A stretch of 6,038 bases of DNA from Porticoccaceae bacterium (GCA_023228865.1 JALOAH010000160.1:1-6038), one strand, 5' to 3'. Shown: positions 1 to 5,876, counted from the stretch's first letter. Notes: a model not told the origin generated them from the sequence alone. Made by a program: numbers and translations.

Positions 1-180
1 CCAATAGAATATGCATGGGGTAAGCCAGTCAGTACCTCTAACGCCCCAGTGTGCAGCGTTGTATCCAGTAGCACAATTGATTCATATCAGCCTTATTGGA
101 GGCTCCAGCCTGAAAGTATCTGTGAAGTGGTACCTCCGCGCACAATACCGGTCTTCAAGTGAACGGCTGAAAACTTGGGG
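1..180. other. Intergenic stretch downstream of the operon, no gene recognised
   Basis: No reading frame here resembles a protein. The operon's last stop codon is at 181-183. On the minus strand I see no GC stem followed by a T run, so no intrinsic terminator is visible for the operon. Two short inverted repeats are present: AGGCT-CC-AGCCT at 100-111 and AACGC-N11-GCGTT at 40-60. Neither has a T tract. Transcription may end by Rho or further left, outside the window. Confidence 0.5.
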
Positions 181-822
181 CTAGTCTGTACTCTGTTGTC
201 CCAGCTCTGCCAAACGCTGGCGAATTTCCTGCTGACGTCCCTGATCGGCGATTTCCCGCCCTGGTCGGGGAGCAGCTTGCTGGGCTTGCAGAAGGTATTG
301 CCGGGCTTCTCTATAACGGTTTTGCTTAAGCAGGAAGTCACCATAAAAGTAATTGGGGTCAATGCCATCAGGGTTGTGCGTAAGTGCTTTTTGAAGGAGT
401 TGTTCCGCTTTTTCGTCATCACCAAAGCCAATGGGCCAACCGGGTACGCTGTAATAGAGTGTGCCCAGGCTGGTGTAGGCCGAGCCCTCCAGCGCGCTCG
501 GATCCATTTCCAGCGCTTTTTCCAGATCTTTTTTGGCGGACTTGGCGATTTTAAGTGCGCCTAGTCCTCCCCGCGCCCCGGCGTAGGTGGATTTGATAAT
601 GCCACTCCAGATCAGCAGTTCCGGGCTATCCGGTGATGCAGCGACGAGACTGTTGGCCTGATCGGCCAGTTGTTCAAATGCAGTGATTTGGGTTTTTCCA
701 CTCAGTAGGTAATTGATTTCCGCCCAGCGTTGCTGGAGTCGTGATACGTCTGCTGACGGCTGTGCCAGGGTCAGTCCTGCCCACATCAGGGTGCAGGTTG
801 CCAGAATCAATCGAATTGTCAT
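181..822 (-). CDS. Secreted TPR-repeat protein, last gene of the operon
   Basis: This is a 213-residue protein. The start at 822 is chosen because it opens a Sec signal peptide (basic R4, hydrophobic 5-19, likely cleavage after LTLA at residue 20) and overlaps the upstream SDR stop as ATGA. The longer frame back to 972 only reads SDR sequence out of frame. Helical repeat units of TPR type are visible at about 94-108, 136-151 and 158-185, with the pattern KA..LL.KAL..NP. A segment VPGWPIGFGD (126-135) followed by GIDPNYFYGDFL (153-164) is characteristic of a group of gammaproteobacterial TPR proteins distantly like TRAP-transporter T components. It should act in the periplasm as a binding or scaffold protein. 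No enzyme motif is seen. C10 is not in a lipobox. A weak GGAG lies 11 nt before the start, so translation is probably coupled to the SDR. Its role in the pathway is unknown. Confidence 0.88.
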   Translation of the reverse strand: MTIRLILATCTLMWAGLTLAQPSADVSRLQQRWAEINYLLSGKTQITAFEQLADQANSLVAASPDSPELLIWSGIIKSTYAGARGGLGALKIAKSAKKDLEKALEMDPSALEGSAYTSLGTLYYSVPGWPIGFGDDEKAEQLLQKALTHNPDGIDPNYFYGDFLLKQNRYREARQYLLQAQQAAPRPGREIADQGRQQEIRQRLAELGQQSTD

Positions 823-1652
823 GATGCGGTTTTCTCCGGTGTGGTGCTGCCTTCGGTTGCGTGGCGGCGGATGGTGATGAGTTGCTTGCCCAGCGCCCGA
901 TCCACGACACCGGGCAGCAGGCAGTTCAGGCGCACAAACAGTTTTTCTGGCCAGCCGATATAGCGGTCGCACCCTTTCTCGCTTCTGAGTGCTGCCAGCA
1001 GCACTTGGGCAACCACTTCAGGCTCATCCATTATGTTGCCCAGTGCCTGGTTCATGGCTGTAATGGCGGGGCTGTTGAGGCGGGTTTTTGTGCCGCGGGG
1101 CGCAAGATAATGTACGCGGATTCCTGTGTCGCTCAGTTCTCGGCGCAGGGCCTGGCTGAATCCCCTGAGGCCAAACTTGCTGGCGCAGTAGGCTACAAAT
1201 GCAGGATGGCCGATGCTGCCAAAAGTGGAACCGATATTGACGATGTCAGCGTCAGGGCGCTGGCGTAACAGGGGAAGCAGGTCATGGGTCAGTGCCATGG
1301 GTGCGAGTAGATTGGTCTGGAGGGTTTCGGACAGAGAAGCTTCGGACTGTGTTTCAAACAACCCGAAGCTCTGATAGCCGGCGCTGTTGATCAGGATGTC
1401 GATGCCGTTCTGCTCGCAGCGGGTGACAATGTCCTGGCGTCCTTTTTCTGTGTTGAGGTCGGCGACCACAGTAAATGGCACCGGGGCATTGGGCAGGGCG
1501 AGCTGGAGTTTTTGACGGAGCGCCTCCAGCCTGTCGGCATTCCTTCCTGCCAAAATCAGCTGGGCACCTTGGCTGGCCAAGGCCAGCGCCAGTGCATTCC
1601 CGATGCCTCCACTGGCGCCTGTCAGTAGCACGTTTTTGCTGTCGAGTTCCAT
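819..1652 (-). CDS. Short-chain dehydrogenase/reductase (SDR), NADP(H)-type
   Basis: This is a 277-residue classical SDR with an intact active site. The Rossmann glycine motif TGASGGIG is at 11-18. AGRN at 35-38 places Arg37 where NADP(H)-preferring enzymes have a basic residue. Asp65 lies in VADLN, and the NSAG motif (variant of NNAG) is at 89-92. The catalytic residues are Asn114, Ser142, Tyr155 and Lys159 (YCASK). After the active site comes YLAPRGTKTRLN (182-193) in place of the usual PG motif. The family reduces ketones or aldehydes, or oxidises alcohols; here a ketone or aldehyde made by the neighbouring enzymes is a likely substrate (inference). The C-terminal 35 residues include a hydrophobic LNCLLPGVV segment that could touch membrane or lipid. 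The ribosome site GAGGGG lies 6 nt before the ATG and overlaps the stop of the upstream oxidase gene, with a 10-nt gap between genes. The end overlaps the TPR gene as ATGA. Confidence 0.95.
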   Translation of the reverse strand: MELDSKNVLLTGASGGIGNALALALASQGAQLILAGRNADRLEALRQKLQLALPNAPVPFTVVADLNTEKGRQDIVTRCEQNGIDILINSAGYQSFGLFETQSEASLSETLQTNLLAPMALTHDLLPLLRQRPDADIVNIGSTFGSIGHPAFVAYCASKFGLRGFSQALRRELSDTGIRVHYLAPRGTKTRLNSPAITAMNQALGNIMDEPEVVAQVLLAALRSEKGCDRYIGWPEKLFVRLNCLLPGVVDRALGKQLITIRRHATEGSTTPEKTAS

Positions 1653-1662
1653 GGCAATCCCC

Positions 1663-2328
1663 TCAGGCAGCTTCCAGACTTAACTCAGGCAGGGTGCGGA
1701 AGATATCCGCATAAAGCCTGTAGAACATTTTGGCGCTGTGAATAATAAGCCGCTGCTCTTCCGATTCAGTGATGCGGTTCATCAGGGTTTCGAAAAACTG
1801 CATATGCTCCAGGTCCAGGGAGCCATGGGAGCTGAGGTAACTGAAAGCCGCGGCTGGCAGTTTCAGCGATTCGCGAATACAGCCGGCTGCCTGGGTGGCG
1901 ACGGTAACGCTGGTGCCTTCTAGTACGAAAACCATGCCAAAAAAACCAAGAGGGCTAATGCGCTGGATAGTGTCGTAGGCATAGGCCACCATCAGCTCGG
2001 TGGCAGGGCTGGGGTTGCTGTGGCGGGCGGCTTCCTTGTCGCCACCACAGGCTTCGATGTCGTTCAGAATCCATTCCTGGTGGCCGACTTCTTCCTCGAT
2101 GTATTCGGCTACTGCTTCCCGCAGCCATTCCTGATGCGCTGGAATACGGGCACCACAGGCCATCAGCAGTGGCACCGTATGTCTGACGTGATGGTAGGCC
2201 TGGTGCAGAAAAGCCAGGTACTCATCCAGTGTTAGCTGCTGTTGCAGGGCACGTCTGATAACAGGTGAAGAGAGCAGGTGCTGGCGCTCACTGAGTGTGG
2301 CGTCATTGAGCAGTTGGTAGAACGTCAT
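1663..2328 (-). CDS. Iron-containing redox enzyme, heme-oxygenase-like diiron oxidase (HDO) family
   Basis: This is a 221-residue, almost all-helical protein of the TenA/heme-oxygenase-like fold. Candidate metal ligands follow the HDO pattern: His46/His47 or His50 in the first core helix, Glu80-x2-His83 in YIEEEVGH, Glu137 in VLEGTS, and H168-x3-D172-x2-H175 in the late helix. The H-x3-D-x2-H arrangement matches known HDO proteins such as the CADD type. Family members oxidise fatty acids, amines or amino acids using O2 and iron (UndA cuts lauric acid to 1-undecene). Here the substrate is probably an acyl or acyl-amine product of the adjoining ligase and transferase (inference). The ATG at 2328 is chosen over one at 2367: it has GGAGG 9 nt upstream and starts 4 nt after the ligase stop, while the longer form would overlap the ligase by 35 bp with a non-homologous tail. 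The Shine-Dalgarno site lies inside the last ligase codons. TenA-like thiaminase is less likely, as no thiamin genes are near. Confidence 0.85.
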   Translation of the reverse strand: MTFYQLLNDATLSERQHLLSSPVIRRALQQQLTLDEYLAFLHQAYHHVRHTVPLLMACGARIPAHQEWLREAVAEYIEEEVGHQEWILNDIEACGGDKEAARHSNPSPATELMVAYAYDTIQRISPLGFFGMVFVLEGTSVTVATQAAGCIRESLKLPAAAFSYLSSHGSLDLEHMQFFETLMNRITESEEQRLIIHSAKMFYRLYADIFRTLPELSLEAA

Positions 2329-2332
2329 GGAA

Positions 2333-3808
2333 TTATGCCTCCAGGGGAGAGTGATACAAAGTGTCAAGCTGGGCTGAGAAGTGTTGTGCTATGGCTTCCC
2401 GGCGGGGTTTGCCGGTGCTGGTGATGAGTCCGGGGTAGTCTGCCAAAGGCTGTGGCAGCCTGAGCCAATGTCGGATCCGGGCATAGTCTGGCAATCGCTG
2501 GTTACACTGTTCAATGGCATGACTGATTGCTTCGTTGCTGGTCATACTGTCAGTGTGCAGGAGGACCACGGGGAAGGGTCTGGCGTCGCCGAATACAATG
2601 GCTTCCCTGATCAGGCCATTGTCCGTGAGTTCTGTTTCGATCCATTCGGGGCTGATATTACGGCCGTAACTGGTGATCAACAGATTCTTGCGTCTGCCGT
2701 ACAGGTGGAGAAACCCGCTTTTGTCCACGCTGCCCAGGTCGCCGGTTGCAATGGCTCCCGGGTTCCAGCTGTCCGGGTCGTCCACATAACCAAGAAAAGG
2801 ATTCCCGCTGACATGGACTTCTGCGTCGCGAATTTCCACCTTGAGGTGAGGCAGGGGGCGGCCTGCAGACCCCATCAGGCTTGCCGTTGGTGTGTTAAGG
2901 CTGACCACTGACGCGCATTCCGACAGGCCATAGCCCTCGTAAACAGGCAAACCCTGGTCGCGGGCTTTGGCCAGCAGGGAAGGTGCCACCTTGCTGCCCC
3001 CAACGGCGACAAAAAACAGGCTGTCTGGGGCCTCCCATCCGGCTTCGCCGGCTGCGACCAAGGCCGCGAGCATCTGGGGCATCAGGATCAGGGTGTGGGG
3101 TCGAAAGCGGGAAATGGCACCAAGCAGGGTCGGAGTATGCAGACTGGAGCTGCCTTTCAGGCCGATCTCGGCCAGAGCTGGGACCAACAGGGTGCCGCCA
3201 CTGATCAGGGTGGTATAAGCCCCCCCCACGTTTTCCAGTAAGACCCCGAGTGGAAGCAGGCTCAGGTGGCGAAGGCGGCCGCCGAGTTGGGGGATGCCGA
3301 TGGCGTTGGCAAGCGACTCCGCCTGCCGGATCAGCTGTACGTTGCTCAGGCATACCCCTTTGGGGGTGCCTGTTGAACCGGAGGTATAGGTAATTTTGCC
3401 GGTATCGGCGGGCAGTAGTGCTGTCGTCGAGCTGTGATTACGGGCAATGGCGACCCCGAAAGGGCTGGCAAGGTGTCGCCATTGAGCGGGTAACTGGCGG
3501 TCACCCGGCTGGTAAATCAGGGTGTCGACGCCGGCCTGAGCCAGCACATGCTGTTGCTGATCCGGGGAAAAAAAACCGGGCACGGGAAGCAGGGGCAGAT
3601 CAGCCAGCTGGCAGGCCAGATCCACCACCAGCCAGAGAATGCCATTATCCAGGGTTGAGGCGACGGTTCGCGCCTCCATTGCCTTCAGTTGCTCTGCAAG
3701 TGTCAGGCTGTGGCGATAAAGTTCACCATAGTCCAGTGTCCGGCTGCCATCGCTCACGACAGGAGCATGCCCCTCGGCCTCTATCTTGTCGAACAGAAGG
3801 GAAGTCAT
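2333..3808 (-). CDS. AMP-binding acyl-adenylate / acyl-CoA ligase (ANL superfamily)
   Basis: This 491-residue enzyme carries the standard ANL motifs in order. The P-loop YTSGSTGTPKG is at 141-151, the adenine-binding YEGYGLSE at 290-297, and TGDLG at 355-359 with ribose-binding Asp357. YGRRKN at 370-375 contains the hinge-side Arg372, and the catalytic lysine is Lys467 in STGKPRR. It should form an acyl-AMP from a carboxylic acid and ATP, then pass the acyl group to CoA or directly to a partner. At 491 residues it is shorter than FadD-type long-chain synthetases, and it has no fused carrier or reductase domain. LEIG and proline-rich substrate-pocket residues do not let me name the acid; a fatty acid is likely. 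The start codon overlaps the upstream gene's stop as ATGA. The coding strand contains a G8 run at codons 194-196 and a T8 run at codons 79-81, both unusual in one gene. The reading frame is intact as given. Confidence 0.94.
   Translation of the reverse strand: MTSLLFDKIEAEGHAPVVSDGSRTLDYGELYRHSLTLAEQLKAMEARTVASTLDNGILWLVVDLACQLADLPLLPVPGFFSPDQQQHVLAQAGVDTLIYQPGDRQLPAQWRHLASPFGVAIARNHSSTTALLPADTGKITYTSGSTGTPKGVCLSNVQLIRQAESLANAIGIPQLGGRLRHLSLLPLGVLLENVGGAYTTLISGGTLLVPALAEIGLKGSSSLHTPTLLGAISRFRPHTLILMPQMLAALVAAGEAGWEAPDSLFFVAVGGSKVAPSLLAKARDQGLPVYEGYGLSECASVVSLNTPTASLMGSAGRPLPHLKVEIRDAEVHVSGNPFLGYVDDPDSWNPGAIATGDLGSVDKSGFLHLYGRRKNLLITSYGRNISPEWIETELTDNGLIREAIVFGDARPFPVVLLHTDSMTSNEAISHAIEQCNQRLPDYARIRHWLRLPQPLADYPGLITSTGKPRREAIAQHFSAQLDTLYHSPLEA
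3220..3227. repeat. C8/G8 homopolymer inside the ligase gene
   Basis: Eight C on the plus strand, read as GTG GGG GGG GCT (Val-Gly-Gly-Ala) in the ligase. Runs of eight G are known slippage sites in phase-variable genes. Loss or gain of one base would truncate the ligase before its adenine-binding motif. Confidence 0.8.
3568..3575. repeat. A8/T8 homopolymer inside the ligase gene
   Basis: Eight A on the plus strand, flanked by CCGGGG and CCGGG. The coding strand reads GGT TTT TTT TCC (Gly-Phe-Phe-Ser). A T8 run with GC-rich flanks can cause polymerase slippage, so this is a candidate slippery site near the ligase N-terminus. Confidence 0.8.
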
Positions 3809-4515
3809 TCCTGCACCCTGGCCTGGAGCCGGGCAGCAAAATTGTCCAGCAGCTCACCATAGGTAGCGACAATGGAATCCATCAGCTGATGACTGCGACA
3901 GGCGGCAATGCTGTCAGCGACAAATCCCACCACTACCTGGGGGTTGTGGGTGTAATAATCCCCCCACTCACTGGCTCCGCCGGGCAACCTTGAAGGCTCT
4001 GCGGGGCAAATGACCTGAATGCTGAATCCCAGCCTGTCAATGGCCCGGATAACCGGAGGTGTGGCTGTGAACATCACATGGAGAAAGCCTCCTCTGTGGA
4101 TGATATCCAGCAGTGTCAGAAACAACAGGGCGGTGGCCCCCGGCCTGGATGACACCAGATTGCCGATTTCCACTATGCCGCTCCTGTCAACGGGGCAGCG
4201 ACTGAGGCTGGCGATGACTTGTTCGGCGGGCGTGTCGAGATAGTGCTCGACAAACAGAGGATTCAGTGTTGCAGGCCTGATACCCAGGGCTGCGTGGTAG
4301 CTGTCGTCATGGCGAATGCTGAGCAGGTAGGGCAGAAATTCGCGGATAACAGCGTTATGGACAAGGCGGAACCGGTCCCCGATGAAGCGTTCCAGTTCTT
4401 CACGGCGAGGGTTGTCGCCGTCAAGAGCGATAGTCGGAGCCGGAACCATCAGCCGATGCAGGGAGCGGTTGATGGCGTGGGTTTGATCGCTGGAGCTTTG
4501 GGCTGTGTTGTTCAT
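3805..4515 (-). CDS. 'Thermostable hemolysin' family protein, acyltransferase-like
   Basis: This is a 236-residue protein recognised as the thermostable hemolysin family (named after Vibrio delta-VPH). Typical segments are VEIGNLVSSRPGATALLF (115-132), then ATPPVIRAIDRLGF (151-164) and WGDYYTHNPQVVVG (184-197). The glutamate-plus-GNL motif followed by a Gly-containing helix, and the late RLGF strand, resemble GNAT and LuxI-type autoinducer synthases, and the family is placed in that acetyltransferase superfamily. There is no signal peptide or membrane segment, so it is probably cytoplasmic and not a pore-forming toxin; an acyl-CoA or acyl-AMP transferase fed by the next gene is my reading. 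As the first gene of the operon it starts at 4515 with GAGG 5 nt upstream. A start at 4515 gives a polar N-terminus (MNNTAQSSS) of about 20 residues before the core. Its stop overlaps the ligase start. Function by homology is only a family name; the acyltransferase role is inferred. Confidence 0.9.
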   Translation of the reverse strand: MNNTAQSSSDQTHAINRSLHRLMVPAPTIALDGDNPRREELERFIGDRFRLVHNAVIREFLPYLLSIRHDDSYHAALGIRPATLNPLFVEHYLDTPAEQVIASLSRCPVDRSGIVEIGNLVSSRPGATALLFLTLLDIIHRGGFLHVMFTATPPVIRAIDRLGFSIQVICPAEPSRLPGGASEWGDYYTHNPQVVVGFVADSIAACRSHQLMDSIVATYGELLDNFAARLQARVQE

Positions 4516-4520
4516 GAATA

Positions 4521-4524
4521 CCTC
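4521..4524 (-). promoter_or_regulatory. Ribosome binding site of the first operon gene
   Basis: GAGG on the minus strand, 5 nt before the ATG at 4515, supports the chosen start of the hemolysin-family gene. A small inverted repeat, ATCGC-N5-GCGAT, at 4526-4540 lies directly upstream and could fold in the mRNA leader. Confidence 0.7.
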
Positions 4525-4549
4525 GATCGCTGACGGCGATGGTGCAGCT

Positions 4550-4564
4550 GTCCACTGAGTGGAC
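4550..4564. promoter_or_regulatory. Perfect 15-bp palindrome, candidate operator for the operon
   Basis: GTCCACT-G-AGTGGAC has 7-bp arms around one base and lies 34 nt upstream of the operon's first start codon. Its size and position fit the binding site of a dimeric repressor or activator. No regulator gene lies in the window, so the partner is unknown. I could not identify a convincing -35/-10 pair around it; TACTCT just upstream on the minus strand is a weak -10 candidate. It could instead fold as a leader hairpin. Confidence 0.5.
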
Positions 4565-4592
4565 TTCGGGTATTCAGAGTAAGAGGGTGAGC

Positions 4593-4607
4593 TTAAGGGA
4601 CTCTTAA
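4593..4607. repeat. Imperfect inverted repeat TTAAG-N5-CTTAA
   Basis: A 15-bp inverted repeat with 5-bp arms around GGACT, 28 bp to the right of the 15-bp palindrome and therefore in the likely promoter region. It may be a second protein-binding site or a chance AT-rich repeat; the short arms make this uncertain. Confidence 0.3.
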
Positions 4608-4612
4608 CGAAT

Positions 4613-4640
4613 CCCGGGGCTTGCAGGCCCCGGGCTATTT
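4613..4640 (+). terminator. Possible intrinsic terminator, or remnant of one, reading rightward
   Basis: An 8-bp perfect GC stem, CCCGGGGC / GCCCCGGG, with the 6-nt loop TTGCAG (4613-4634), is followed by CTATTTAT on the plus strand. The T stretch is interrupted, so termination would be modest. No plus-strand gene lies to its left: the neighbour there is transcribed leftward. It may be left over from a deleted gene, block read-through into the broken receptor, or act as a leader structure. Confidence 0.4.
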
Positions 4641-4654
4641 ATCGGCGTGACGGG

Positions 4655-5386
4655 TTGTGTGCGGTTCAGGCGTTCATTAAAAAGCTCTCTCCGCGTATTG
4701 GTGCGACATTTGACCTGATACCCGGTATTGCCCTCTATGCAGGCTATGCAACAGCTTTCCGAGCGCCTTTTGGTTTCATTGGGCTGGAATCTCCAGACCC
4801 GGAAAAATCAGATAACGTTGAAGCCGGTGTCAAACTGTCATTACCTGATGCAGGCCTTTCAGGCACGATCGCTGGATTTCGTCAGGTCCGAGAAAACGTC
4901 AGTGTGTCAGACCCGGATAACCTCGGGTTCTTCATCCAGAGCGGTAGTCAGCGAGCCAGCGGCGTGGAGGTTGATATGGTGTGGGAGCCGAATCCTGCGT
5001 TCTCCTTACTGGCTAATTACGCCTATACCAGAACACGTGATGATGGCGCAGCCCCGGGTGACAATCTAACTCGCATTCCTCAAAGCAGTGGGCGCATTGC
5101 AGCTCGCTATCGTGTGCTGGACGGTAGGTTACAAGGTTTGTCTTTCGGTGCTGGTGTTACAGCGTTTACCTCACGTGAGCTGACATTACCGAATACCGTT
5201 TCAGTACCCGGTTATGCTGTTATCGACGCCCAGGCATCTTATGATCTTGGTCGGTTTACCCTGGGCGTATCAGTCGTCAACCTGGGAGGACGAGAGGCAT
5301 TCGATCCTTACTCCTATTTTGGCAATGCCATTGTCGCACCTAACCAACCAAGATCGACATACATCACGCTTGGGACGAGGTTTTGA
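4655..5386 (+). pseudogene. TonB-dependent siderophore receptor, C-terminal fragment (5' truncated)
   Basis: This frame encodes the end of an outer-membrane TonB-dependent receptor of the ferric-siderophore class, which imports iron chelates using TonB energy. From about 4679 it shows the barrel signature KLSPRIG, then GYATAFRAP, EAGVKLSLPDAGLSGTIAGF, QRASGVEVDMVWEP, ANYAYTRTRDD, RIPQSSGRIAARY and VNLGGREAFDPYSYFGN. It closes with TLGTRF, whose final Phe is the usual outer-membrane assembly signal. Only about 235 residues remain of the usual 650-800; the signal peptide, TonB box, plug domain and first half of the barrel are absent. The first codon at 4655 is TTG with no Shine-Dalgarno site. 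The frame runs open back to 4583 without receptor-like sequence, so the break lies near 4655-4679. No stop interrupts what remains, which suggests fairly recent loss. Whether any protein is made is doubtful. Confidence 0.9.
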
Positions 5387-5388
5387 CG

Positions 5389-5508
5389 ATGCATGGGAAG
5401 AGTTTAAAGACGCTCAAGTCTGCAATTATTGTTTCAGTTTCTGCATTGGCGGCAACATGTATATTTGCCGCAGAGCCAGTTGAAAACCGAAAGAAAACGG
5501 AGATATAA
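5389..5508 (+). pseudogene. Short ORF with Sec signal peptide, probable truncated periplasmic protein
   Basis: A 39-codon ORF starts 2 nt after the receptor stop, with GAGG 8 nt before its ATG, so it was probably translated together with the receptor. The product has a basic start (K4, K7, K10), a hydrophobic stretch at 11-26 (SAIIVSVSALAATCIF) and an AA|EP-type cleavage site at about residue 27-28. It then stops at TAA after only 11-12 mature residues rich in Lys and Glu. This is a classic signal peptide attached to almost nothing, best explained as the 5' end of a lost iron-uptake partner gene. A true small secreted peptide is possible but less likely. C24 does not form a lipobox. The sequence is more A+T-rich than the operon. 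Confidence 0.6.
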
Positions 5509-5533
5509 CCACCCTTATGGGAGGCTATTCCCC

Positions 5534-5710
5534 GTGATGGTTTCGGGATCGATTGATCCTGGTAGGGCAGTGCATCCTTCATCCCGGAAGGGATGGACGT
5601 TCGCGCTAGGGATGCTGTTGCGAACTGGATCGGTCACGCGGTCGGAACCGCGCCGTAGCCTCGAAGACCGTGGCTACCTGGGCATGTCGCTGACGGATCA
5701 GCGGAACATG
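5534..5710. repeat. Cluster of five short hairpins in a stretch without a clear gene
   Basis: Between the truncated ORF (ends 5508) and the terminator at 5832 no frame looks like a real protein. The stretch carries a series of inverted repeats: CGGGATC-GATT-GATCCTG (5534-5551, one G-U pair), CATCCC-GGAA-GGGATG (5580-5595, a GNRA-type loop), CGCGGT-CGGA-ACCGCG (5637-5652), GTAGCC-N11-GGCTAC (5655-5677), and CATGT-CGCTGA-CGGA-TCAGCG-GA-ACATG (5683-5710, 11 pairs with a 2-nt bulge). Two share the loop CGGA. It may be a structured RNA, a regulatory or recombination site, or decayed mobile DNA. I do not recognise it as a known RNA family. 5711-5831 shows nothing further. Confidence 0.4.
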
Positions 5711-5831
5711 GCTGCAGCGTGACGCCAGTGTGTGGGATGGGCGAGGATGTATTGGTAAGTCTCCGGTTCCGCATTGTTGGCGACGCCTCAGACGGCTTCC
5801 CACGGCAGTCATGGCCGAGACGTGGAGAAAG

Positions 5832-5854
5832 AAAAAAGCCCCCGGATGGGGGCT
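5832..5854 (-). terminator. Strong intrinsic terminator reading leftward
   Basis: On the minus strand a perfect 7-bp stem, AGCCCCC / GGGGGCT with loop ATCC, runs straight into TTTTTT and then CTTTCT. On the plus strand no T run follows, so it works in one direction. It marks the end of a minus-strand transcript coming from the right, 22 nt past the TAA at 5877. Confidence 0.85.
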
Positions 5855-5876
5855 AAGGACAGGTGGTTTTCAGCCG

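Noticed and set aside
40..60. Integron attC-like inverted repeat AACGC-N11-GCGTT
   Set aside because: The flanks do not match the GTTRRRY/RYYYAAC core consensus, and there is no integrase or cassette array.
162..174. 13-bp stretch repeated in inverted orientation at 5866-5878
   Set aside because: One 13-bp match in 6 kb on both strands is near chance expectation, and the flanks differ.
823..972. N-terminal extension of the TPR protein to a start at 972
   Set aside because: It reads the end of the SDR gene in another frame (His/Arg/Pro-rich, no homology) and would hide the signal peptide that begins at 822.
2329..2367. Upstream start of the HDO-family gene at 2367
   Set aside because: It adds 13 residues read from the ligase end; the ATG at 2328 has GGAGG upstream and the normal length.
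2895..3353. 152-codon minus-strand ORF inside the ligase gene
   Set aside because: It is a frame shadow of the ligase, rich in Pro/Arg/Gly, with no motif.
5364..5582. Minus-strand ORF whose LPYQDQSIP recalls the start of GH3 glycosidases
   Set aside because: The likeness is about eight residues and is not followed by any GH3 motif; most of the ORF overlaps the signal-peptide ORF on the other strand.
5429..5722. 97-codon plus-strand ORF over the hairpin region
   Set aside because: No recognisable domain, no ribosome site, Arg/Ser-rich composition, and it overlaps the better-supported signal-peptide ORF.
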